64,000 nt of DNA from Phaeosaccion multiseriatum (Eukaryota > Ochrophyta, other classes). Below the pieces are notes generated by a model. It had not been told where the DNA came from, searched no databases, and saw only the letters and a program-made list of their open reading frames with translations. Both the position numbers and the translations under genes were made by a program. Below are positions 10,683-20,297 of the stretch, one piece after another (the stretch's first letter is position 1; each line of letters begins with the position of its first letter). The DNA lies in assembly GCA_965112735.1 (NCBI GenBank), contig OZ218956.1:1736001-1800000 (forward strand). The letters run 5' to 3'.

Positions 10683-13600
10683 ATGGCAGGGGGGAGGGCG
10701 GGAGGACCGAAACCCAAACTCAAGGCAGGAAAAGGCGGCAATGCTGGAGGCAAAGGGGAAAAGGAGGAAGAAGGAGGGGATGGTGGTGCAACAGGTGGCG
10801 GGAAGTCCGGGGGCGGGGCAGGAGGTGGCGGTAAGGGAGGGGGGGGGGGTGGGAAGGGCGGTGGCAAGGCAGGCGGCAAGGGAGGGGGCAAGGGAGGGGG
10901 TGGCGCCGGAGAGGCACCGATTTTGACAAAAGCGGAGAAGAAAGCGGCCAAAGCTGCCCAGGAGGCAGCTAGGAAGAAACAGCAGGATAGCATGATGGCC
11001 TTGTACAATGCCGGTGACAGTGAGGGCGACGATGAGCCCATGCGTAGTGATGACGAGGTGAGCAGCCTGAGTCTAGGATTGCTTTTTGGCCAGGGTACCC
11101 CCGCTTCTGTTCCCCCTTCCCCTTTTTCATCTCCTTCACAGTTCGCCCTTGCTGCTCTCTTCGACTATCATTTTCTCTGCTGTGTGTGTCACAGGTCGAG
11201 AGAGAGATCCACTACGACAGGTTTGGGAATATCATCTCGAAGGAAGTGAAAGAGCGGGAAGCAAGGCAAGAAGCTCGAAAGAGGGCCCTGCTGGCCAAGG
11301 TGAGTGAATAAATAAAGGGGACAAGGGAGGGAGGGAGGGAGAGAGGGAGGAGGGAGGGGAGAGAGGCAGGCCTTCGTCCTGTCCTGTCCGCGCACCAAGG
11401 GGATCCAGAACATTGGGAGGGAGATGGGGGTGAGCAAGAGGACCATATCCATCTCAGCCCTTTAGTCAGGCTTCGTCAAGCCCGTGGTGAGAGGCCTCTT
11501 CCTCCCTTCCTTTTCTCATGTAGGCCCCGACCTGTCTCACCAGCGACCTCTTGGCAGGCCGACGAGGAACGAGAATAGTATTGAGCCATGCTCTTCCCCC
11601 CCCCCCACTTAACTCTGCTCCACCCGGCGTGGTCCTCCCACTTTAACGGCAGGCCCAAGCAGCAGAGGGACAACAACAGCGGCAGTTGGCGGCGATAGAG
11701 CAGCAGGAGCAGCAGGAGAAGGAGAGGGAGGAGGGTGGAAGTGGGAGGAAGAAGAAGGGCCGCAGTCTAGGCGAAGGGCTCGAGGAACGTTCTCCTCCCG
11801 TTCTTGTGCCTCCTGCCCCACCGGAGAAGCAAGCCACAGACTTTGCCGCCGCCGCAGATCGAGAGGTAGGGGATTGGATAGTTAGGTAGTGGGCTGTCTT
11901 GCTCTGCCTGCTTTGGGAAGGAAGGAAGGAAGGAAGGAAGGAAGGAAGGAGGTACGACAGATGGATAGCACACGGCCTGCGCCTCTCTCTCTCTCTCTCT
12001 CCTTTATTGTTTTGTTGTGTTTTCGCGTCGTCGGCCTCCTTTGTCTTTCTCTCATTCTTCACTCCATCCGGTCGGTGGGTTGGTGGGTGGGTGGGTGACC
12101 GGTCGGTGTGGGGGTTGATGGGGGCTGCCCTAACCACAATGGCCAACTCCCGGTCCGTTCGACTTCTCTTCTTCCTACACCATTGGATCAATGACCTGAT
12201 GATATGAGCCCCCCCCCCCCCTCGTCCCCTCTTCCCCTCTTCCCCTCTTCCCCTCTTCCTCATCCCACCTGTCTGTCTGCCTCCGTCGGCTCATTTCCTT
12301 GCGGGGCGATGGCAGATGATGGCTGCGAGTGAGAAGGCTGCGGCGGGGGGCAAGCTCAGCAACAAGGAGAAGAAGCTCGTAGCGCGGTGGTCGGTGAGAG
12401 CAGAGCGGCCACTTCGCCTCTGTGCGTTCTACACGCCGCTCCATTCCTTTCCATCTATCGATAACGATATAAATTGCACGCACACACAAACACAAAAAAA
12501 GAACCTGCACACCTACGCAGTGTCATGACATCGCCAGTACATCGCCAGTTAACCGCTTGCCCCCCCCCCCCTCCCCCCCCCTCTCTCCCTCTCTCTCTGG
12601 GCTCCGTGTCTCTCCCTCTCTCTCTTTGTCTCCCTCTCCTATCTCTCCTTCCCCTTCCCCTCACCCTTCAACCAACAGAGCCGCAAAGAAGAGTACGAGA
12701 GAGAAGCCGCTCTGCAGCACTCCGGCCTCTCCGCATTTGCCCTCACCCTCGCGGGTGACGGCTCGGCCTCCACAGCTGACAACGACGGAGTGCGCGATGT
12801 GGTAATACGGAACTTTAGCATCGCAGCCCCCAAGAGGGAGCTCTTCCGAGACGCCACACTCAAGATTGCACACGGCAGGTGAGAGGGGGGTGGGGGGGGG
12901 GGAAGTGAAGGGAAGGGACAGGAAGGGAGGAGAAGGGAAGGGAGCGTGGGAGGGTTGAGTTGAGGGCCAGTCTATATATAGAGAGTACGCATTATTTGAG
13001 CAGCAGCTAAGTACCTTATTATTACTGAGACTGGAACTGCATTGTACGTTCTCCTCTTACGCTCAGACGGTACGGGCTCTTGGGGCCCAACGGCCGCGGC
13101 AAGTCCACGCTGCTGCGCTACTTGCAGCAGAGAATGATGCCCGTACCTCCAGGGGTGGACGTGCTGCTGGTGGAGCAGGAGATACAGGTCTGTCTGTCAG
13201 TCATTCATTCAGTCAGTCAGTCAATCTGTTAGTCTGTCATCCGTCGTTAGTCTGGCTGGTTTGTCAAAGAGAGTCAGTCAGTCTCACGCGTACGCCTTCC
13301 TCTTCTTCTCTAGGCGAGTGACTTATCTGTGGTGGAGCTCGTGTTGGCGGCGGACACCAAGAGAAACGCTCTGCTAGCGGAGGAGGAGCAGCTGCTGGCG
13401 CAGATGGAAGAACAGAAGGAAGTGGCCGAGGACGACGACGACGACGAGGAGGAGGAGGAGGGGGATGATGATGATGATGATGAGGAGGAGGAGGAGGAGG
13501 AGAATGAGAAGGAGGAGGGCAAGGGGGGGCAGCAGCAGAAGGAGAAGGGCGGCAGAGACAGGGTGGAGGGGGACGGGGAGGAGCAAGTGTGGAGCAGGAA

Positions 13601-13716
13601 AACGTGGAGGGCCAAGGCTCAGCGACTCGGCGAGGTGAGCGACTGTGGGGGACAGAGCGGCAGAGCGGGCGACGGAGGGGCAGGTGGGGGTCCTTGCTTC
13701 TCGCTTGCCAGACGTT

Positions 13717-13760
<44 letters not shown>

Positions 13761-14040
13761 TGGCTGACTGGTTGGGGTTGGCTGAGGCTGGAAGAGTAGA
13801 GGTTTGGTCGCTGGGGTCGTCGGCTCTGCTTCGCTTGAGCTGCTTCCTCTGCTGCTGCTGTGGTTGATGTTGTTGTTGCTGTTGTTGTTTTTGTTGTTGT
13901 TGTTGTGTATGTTGTTGTTGTTCCACTTGCTCTGTCTCCCTCGTTCTCTCATGAATCTTGTACTCATCCCTTTCCTCATGATCAGATCGGAAGCGAGCTT
14001 GACGCCATTGGAGCCGACAAGGCCGAGGCCAAGGTGAGCA

Positions 14041-14074
<34 letters not shown>

Positions 14075-16677
14075 CATGTGTGTGTGTGCATGTGTATGTG
14101 TGTGTGCGTGTGTGTGTGCATGTGTGTGCATGTGTGTGCATGTGTGTGTGTGTGTGTTCGATTCTCCACGTCCCCCCTGCCAGGTCCTGACACAGAATCA
14201 AGATACACACGTCACGTTGCAAGCCCCCAAGTGTCTTTTTCAACCTCTCTCATCCAGCTCCTCTCTCCCTCTCTTGCCCTTCCCCCCTCCCTTCCAACCG
14301 TCCCTCCCTCTTTTCCTCCCTCCCTTCCTCCCTCTCTCCTTCCCTCCCTCCCTCCATCCATCCACCCATCCATCCATCCATGCCCCCCTCCCACCCTCCT
14401 CCCTCCGTCCCTCCCTCCCTCACTCACTCACTCCCTCCCTGCCGGCTGGCTTGTTTTCCCTTCCTTGACAGGTGCGGCGCATCTTGACGGGTCTGCAGTT
14501 CACAGAGGAGATGCAGGACGGTGCGTACGCAATACTCCCAAAGGCTGTCCTGACCCCTTTCACCACTTAAGGATGCCTGTCCTTCCTGACCCCCTCTACT
14601 AGTCAAGTGTCCCTTCCACTCCAACTACTCACTCACTCACTCACTCACTCACTCACTCACTCCCCCTCCCCCCCCCTCCCCCCCAAGGCCCCACCACCAT
14701 TCTCTCTGGCGGATGGCGAATGCGCGTGTCGCTGGCCACGGCTCTCTTCGTCGAGCCTGCTCTGCTGCTGCTCGATGAGCCCACCAACCACCTGGTACGT
14801 ATGTTTGCACGTACGTTGTATGTATGTATGCTGTCTGTGTGTATGTCTGTCTGTCTGTATGTATGTATGTATGTATATATACATGTGTATGTAATTATGT
14901 TTGTATGATGACTCAGTGCCATGCTGCTTGCTCCGAAGTACAAACACTTGCTTGCAACTGCTGCTGCTGTATCACCAACTGCTACTACTGCTGCCACTGC
15001 AAGTCCTGCAATCCCCCATCTCGGTGCTGAAACAGTACCACTCCATCCTCAATGCATCACCCCTCCTCCCTCCCTCCCTCCCTCCATCTATCCCTCCTCC
15101 CTCCCTCACTCACTCCCTCCATCCATCCCCCCCTCCCTCACTCACTCACTCACTCACTCCCTCCCTTTCTCCCTCCCTTCCGTTCTCCCTCCCTCCCTCC
15201 CTCCCTCCCTCTCCCCTCCCTCCCTCCCTCCCTCTCCCTCCCCCCCTGCCCCGTACATACGCCCAACCCTCTGATGTTGTGCGGTGATGACAACAGGACC
15301 TCTACGCAGTGCTGTGGCTGGATGACTACCTCTCCAACCACTGGACACACTCCCTGCTTGTGGTCAGCCACGACCAGGACTTCCTCGACTCGGTGTGTAC
15401 AGACATCATTCACCTTGACGCTCTCCAGTTGAGGTATTATGGGCACGGGGTTGACAAGTTCCGGAAAATGGCCCTCCAGGTAAGGGGTGGGTGGGTGGGA
15501 GGGAGGTAGGTAGGGAGAGAGGGGAGGGAGAGAGGGGAGGGAAGGCGGTAGAGGGAGGGAGGGAGGGAGGGAGGGGGGGGGGACAGAGAAGGGTGAGAGG
15601 ACCCTGAACAAACATCTTATGCTTGTGTTTTTCCGCGGTTGGGCTTTGTTGCTGGGGTGAGTAGGTGCAGGATAAGACTGAGAAGGACTATAAGCTCCAG
15701 GAGAAGGAGATCTTGCTCCACAAGAGGAAGGGGGAGAAGAGCAGCAAGGCGGAGGAGGCGGCCATGAAGAAGCTTGGCATAGAGGTGAGTCAGCGAAGGA
15801 GAGCAAGGGGGGGGGAGGAGGGCAGAGACTTGCAGAGACTTGCCCCAGCTTAGAGCTGTGAGCCTTTTCTTTGTACTCACGGGAGCGTCATTCGACCCCA
15901 CTCCGCTGCACTCCACCTCACCCCCCTCCTCCTCCTTCTCCTCCTCCTCCTCCTCCTCCTCCTCCTCCTCCTCCTCCTCTCCCTCCCCCCCCTTCTCCTC
16001 CTCCTCCTCCTCCTCCTGCTCCTCCTCCTCCTCCTCCCCCTCCTCCCCCTCCTCCTCATCCTCCTCCTCCTCCTCCTCCTCCTCCCCCTCTTCCTTCTCC
16101 TCCTCCTCCTCCTCCTCCTCCTCCTCATCCCCCTCCTTCTCCTCCTCCTCCTCCTCCTCCTCCTCCTCCTCACCCCGCCCCACCCCCATGTAGACCCTGA
16201 TCGAGAGGCCGAAGGAGTACCGTGTGAAGTTCTCCTTCGCATCCCCGGACGACACAGTGCCCTCCATCTCGGTGCTGGGGGTGTCCTTTGGGTACAGAAA
16301 GGACAAGCCTCCGATATTCAGCAACTTGTACTTCAAGGTGAGGGAGGGAAGGAGGGGAGGGAGGGAGGGAGGGAGGGAGGGGGGGAGGGAAGGGGAGGGG
16401 AAGGAGAGAGAAGGGGGGTGACGGGAGGGAGGGAGGGGGTGAGGAGCGCAGGAAGGGAGGAGGGAGGAAGGAAGGAGGAAAGGAAGCAACGAAGAAAGGA
16501 AAGAATGGGAGAGACGAAGGAAGGGCAGAAGGGAAGGGAGGGAAAGAAGGAATGAAGCGTATAGGAGCTCGCTTTACGTCTCTTAATCCAGCGGCACCGC
16601 TCCTCACTCTTGTTCTTTCCGCCACGTTGTTTCCCTGCCCTCGCTCCCTCCTGCGTGCCGGCCGGCCGGCCGGCCTC

Positions 16678-16720
<43 letters not shown>

Positions 16721-17772
16721 GTCGTTCGTTCGTTCTTTCTTTCTTTCTTCGTTCCTGTCTGCCTGTTTGCTGCCTGTTTGCCTGCCTGTCTGTCTGCCTA
16801 CCTACTTGCCTACTTGCCTGCCCATATGCCTGCTTCGCCACCTCAGGTGGACACTGATACGCGAGTTGCCATCGTGGGGCCCAACGGGGCAGGTGAGAGG
16901 ATCACTGTTTGGACGCACCGAACTCAATGAGAGAGGGGGGGGGGAGGGGGGGGGGCGTCGAACCAATTACGGCTGTGGATAGTGAGGAGGGGCGTCAAAA
17001 GAAGAGGAGAGTCGATGTGGACGTGGGGAGGAAGGGAGGGAAGGAGGGAGGGGGGCAGAGAAGGAACCAGGAAGAACAGACACTTCCTCCACTGAGCTTC
17101 ACCTTTGGTCTCCGTATTACTTGATGCTCAGCTTTCCTCCTCTTTGCCTCCCCCTCTCTCTCTCCCTCTCTCCGTCCCTCCGTCCCTCCCTCTCTCTCTC
17201 TCTCTCTCTCAGGCAAGTCTACCTTGCTGAAGATCATCAGCAAGCAGATCGATGACTTGGAGCTTACCTCGGGGGAAGTGACGCACCACCGACACCTCCG
17301 CATAGGGCGCTATGATCAGCACTTCGAGGAGTTGCTGCCTCTTAGGGAGAGCCCCATGGCCTTTCTGAGCTCGACCTACAATGTGCCGGAGCAGCAGAGT
17401 AGGAAGGTGAGCTCTCTCTCTCTCACTCACTCATGGCATGCTCTTGTCTTTCACTTACACATTACACCCACACATACACATATACGCATACGCACATACC
17501 CACACACACACACCCATACACATGCACACACCCACCCACCTACACACACACATACATATATACATACACACGGGTACACACGCACATCAACAGGTGCTGG
17601 GCCAGTTCGGCCTGGACGGTGCCCGACATCTCATTCCCATCCGAGAGCTGTCGGGGGGGCAGAAGGCGAGGGTGGTGTTCGCCTCACTCTCGCTTCAGCG
17701 GCCCTCCGTGCTGCTGCTCGACGAGCCCACCAACCATCTCGACATGGAGAGCGTGGAGGCCCTCATCGCAGG

Positions 17773-17803
<31 letters not shown>

Positions 17804-19269
17804 CGTACTTCCGTACTTCACTTTGAAGCTTTTGCGTGGGCTTTAGAAATGTGGTGTGCTATATATACTTAAATTGTATATGTGCTGTATTGTTTGCTAT
17901 ATACTTAAATTGTGATGCGCTGTATTGTTTGCTATATACTTCAATTGTGATGTGCTGCATTGTTTGCTTTACTTCAATTGTGATGCGCTGTATTGTTTGA
18001 AGCGGGTCGGAGGGATGACGTGCGATCGATCGATCGATCATCACTTGATCGTTGAGGCTCTGTGGCTCTTAGTGGTGACTGACTACCTGCCTGCCTGCCT
18101 GCCTTGCCTGCCTGCCTGCCTGCCTGCCTGCCTTGCCTTGCTTGCCATGCTTGCTCGTTCATTTTTGGTTGTCCATGTACTTCTACATGTTTATGGCTAT
18201 TTCTCGGTTCATCCATGTACTTCTACATGTTTACGGCTGTATCTCGGTTCATGGCATGGCTCGTTTCATGCCGTGGTTCATTTGTTCACTTGGTTCATTG
18301 TTTTTTGCCTCGTCTTACAAGTGTACTGACCGCTCACTGCATTTTCCCTCCCTCCCTCAAGGGGTCAAGGCCTTTAAAGGCGGAGTGGTGCTTGTCTCAC
18401 ACGACGCAAACCTCATCGCTGCTACCGAGTGCGAGCTGTGGGTGGTGCCGGGAGACGGCTCGCTACAGGTTCACACTGCCGGCTTTGACAACTACCGCAC
18501 CAAGCTCCTTCGCGAGTTGGCGATACAGGAGCAAAAGGCCATGAATAAGGCAATGGAGAAGGCGGAGATGCTTCGAAGGAGGAGAGTGGAGCGCAGCAGC
18601 AAGCAGGTGGGCAAGGGCGGCAAGCACATGAGCAAGCATATGGGCAAGCTCTCGCTGGGCAGCAACGCCTCGCGGAGAAAAGCCGCCCAAGAGAAGGCCA
18701 ATCCCACCCCTCCAGGTGTGTGTGTGTGTGTGTGTGTCTGTGTGTGTGTGTATCTGTGTGTGTATCTGTGTGTGTGCGTGTATGTGTATGTGTGTCTCTG
18801 CGTGTCTGCGTGTGTGCGTGTGTGTCGCTAAATGTGTGTGTATGTCCCCACCCCATGTGCCTTCAGCGCCTCAACTCTGCCTGCGCCCGCCTGGCCCGGC
18901 CTCTGCTCTCCCCTCCCTCCCCTCCTCTCCCCTCCCCTCCTCTCCTCTCCTCTGCTCTCCCCTCCCCTCCCCTCCCCTCCCCTCCCCTCCCCTCCCCTCC
19001 CCTTCTCTCCTCTCCCCCCCTCTCCCCTCCCCTCCCCTTCCTCCCCTCCCTCCCCTCCCCTCCCCTCCCCCCCCTCCTCTCCTCTCCTCTCCTCTCCTCT
19101 CCTCTCCCCTCCTCCCCCCTGCCCTCCCCTCCCCTCCCTCCCCGCCTCCCCCTTGCATTGTCTACGGTACGATCGTGTAGGCCCGTCCCCGGCCGAGATG
19201 GCTGAGCTCGAGGAGCGCAAGGCAAGCGTTAACACCCTCTTCAACAAGAAGGCGGTGGGCAAGTCCTAA
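10683..19269 (+). CDS. ABCF1: ABCF1-type ABC ATPase (translation/ribosome factor)
   Basis: Eighteen exons close in phase: 10683-11057, 11195-11299, 11653-11865, 12316-12393, 12679-12878, 13067-13187, 13314-13634, 13986-14033, 14472-14520, 14688-14794, 15297-15479, 15665-15784, 16194-16337, 16847-16892, 17213-17406, 17594-17771, 18362-18715 and 19181-19269, about 974 residues. Two soluble nucleotide-binding domains and no membrane segment: Walker [10 protein letters not shown] (about 330) and GPNGAGKST (about 699); signatures LSGGW (509) and LSGGQ (787); Walker B with DEPTNHLD (533, 811); switch VSHDQDF and VSHDAN. The Lys/Gly-rich charged N-terminus of about 250 residues and the linker [11 protein letters not shown] match ABCF1/GCN20 rather than ABCF2 or ABCF3. 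These ATPases act on ribosomes, in initiation or eIF2 signalling. An Asp/Glu-rich insert sits in the arm region of domain 1 (about 400-440). Introns are full of microsatellites. Family call is strong; subfamily good. Confidence 0.9.
14040..14157 (+). repeat. (TG)n tract next to an ABCF1 splice donor
   Basis: About 115 bp of TG with TGCATG interruptions begin six bases after the donor GTGAGC at 14034. Confidence 0.85.
15061..15246 (+). repeat. (CCCT)n/(CACT)n tract before an ABCF1 acceptor
   Basis: Pyrimidine tetranucleotide repeats fill the 3' half of the intron that ends CAACAG at 15296 and form an outsized polypyrimidine region. Confidence 0.85.
15906..16175 (+). repeat. (CTC)n tract before an ABCF1 acceptor
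   Basis: About 270 bp of CTC trinucleotide, with scattered CCC, TTC and CAT interruptions, occupy the intron that ends at 16193. It reads as poly-Ser or poly-Pro on plus and poly-Glu or poly-Arg on minus; these frames are not genes. Confidence 0.9.
16338..16750 (+). repeat. Purine repeat then (TTTC)n within one ABCF1 intron
   Basis: The intron opens GTGAGGGAGGGAAGGAGGGG with GGGA/GGAA repeats to about 16550, then switches to (TTTC)n at about 16678-16750 and CCTG/CCTA units up to the acceptor at 16846. It is a clear purine-to-pyrimidine polarity within one intron. Confidence 0.85.
18716..19147 (+). repeat. (TG)n then (CCCCT)n in the last ABCF1 intron
   Basis: The donor itself is the first GT of a TG repeat (18716 to about 18830). 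The second half of the intron is (CCCCT)n/(CCTCT)n at about 18900-19147, before acceptor TGTAG at 19180. Confidence 0.9.
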
Positions 19270-19552
19270 CACCCTCTTCCTCTTCAACAAGAAGGCGGTG
19301 GGCAAGTCCTAACACCCTCTTCAACAAGAAGGCGGTGGGCAAGTCCTAACACCCTCTTCCTCTTCAACAAGAAGGCGGTGGGCAAGTCCTAACACCCTCT
19401 TCAACAAGAAGGCGGTGGGCAAGTCCTAACACCCTCTTCAACAAGAAGGCGGTGGGCAAGTCCTAACACCCTCTTCCTCTTCAACAAGAAGGCGGTGGGC
19501 AAGTCCTAACACCCTCTTCCTCTTCAACAAGAAGGCGGTGGGCAAGTCCTGA
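19227..19552 (+). repeat. Tandem array of the ABCF1 C-terminal codons
   Basis: The last coding segment of ABCF1 (ACACCCTCTTCAACAAGAAG through GGCAAGTCCTAA) is present eight times: the coding copy and seven direct repeats behind it. Stop codons fall at 19267, 19310, 19347, 19390, 19427, 19464, 19507 and 19550, so units are 37 or 43 bp; the longer form has one extra CTCTTC. The eighth copy ends in TGA and runs into a GGCCCTGA repeat to about 19587. Because the units are not multiples of three and each carries a stop, they lie in the 3' UTR. On the opposite strand the array is open. Confidence 0.93.
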
Positions 19553-19805
19553 GGCCCTGAGGCCCTGAGGCCCTGAGGCCCTGAGGCTGGGTGGGGTGGG
19601 GTGGGGTGGTGTTGGGTGGCTTGAGCTGGGATGGGATGGACAGGGGGCGGAGGCAACAAGCAGGGGGAAGCAAGAGCAACGCACTGCTGAAGAAGGACAC
19701 GAACAATAACAATCTCTCTCTCTGCCTCTCTCTCTCTCTCTCTCTCCCTCTCTCTCACTTTCTCTCTCTCTCTCTCTCTCTCTCCAACAAGTTTCTGACA
19801 CCTCG

Positions 19806-19840
19806 AATAAAGCAGGTGCAAAGTGGTTTGGACCTTTATT
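19806..19840. promoter_or_regulatory. Facing AATAAA signals at a convergent 3' end
   Basis: AATAAA on plus (19806-19811), downstream of ABCF1, and AATAAA on minus (19840-19835), 64 bases past the PP2C stop, lie 23 bases apart facing each other. If both are used the two transcripts overlap at their 3' ends. Use is inferred. Confidence 0.4.
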
Positions 19841-19903
19841 TACATCTTGCGAAAAAAATTTACGATAATACTCGTCTCTCGTCCTTCCGTCTCCCTTACT
19901 GAC

Positions 19904-20266
19904 TTACTCAAACACAATGACCACGGTGGTGCAATCGTCAAACGGGTCCACAGAGTTACTCTTTTCACAAACGGCTTTGGCTAAACCCTCGACTCGGCCG
20001 GCGCCTTTCTTGTGGTGGCGGTGGTGGTGGTGGTGACCATCGCTCTTACGCTTGGCCCCTCCTCCTCCTCCTCCTCCTCCTCCTCCTCCTCCCCCCTTAA
20101 GCTTCTTGATGAGCATACTCTTGACAAGACTAAACTTGAGAACTCCCCATAGACCGTCACTGTGCGAAAACATGTGCACGAGAGCAGAGGCGAGAAGGAT
20201 GGCGAGAAGCGGTGGACGTCAAAGGGCGGGCGAAGGGGGGGCGTGAGTGTGTGAGTGAGCGCGCGC

Positions 20267-20297
<31 letters not shown>

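Noticed and set aside
15617-16489. Minus-strand poly-Glu frame of 290 codons
   Set aside because: It is the reverse strand of the (CTC)n intron of ABCF1 joined to exon shadow.
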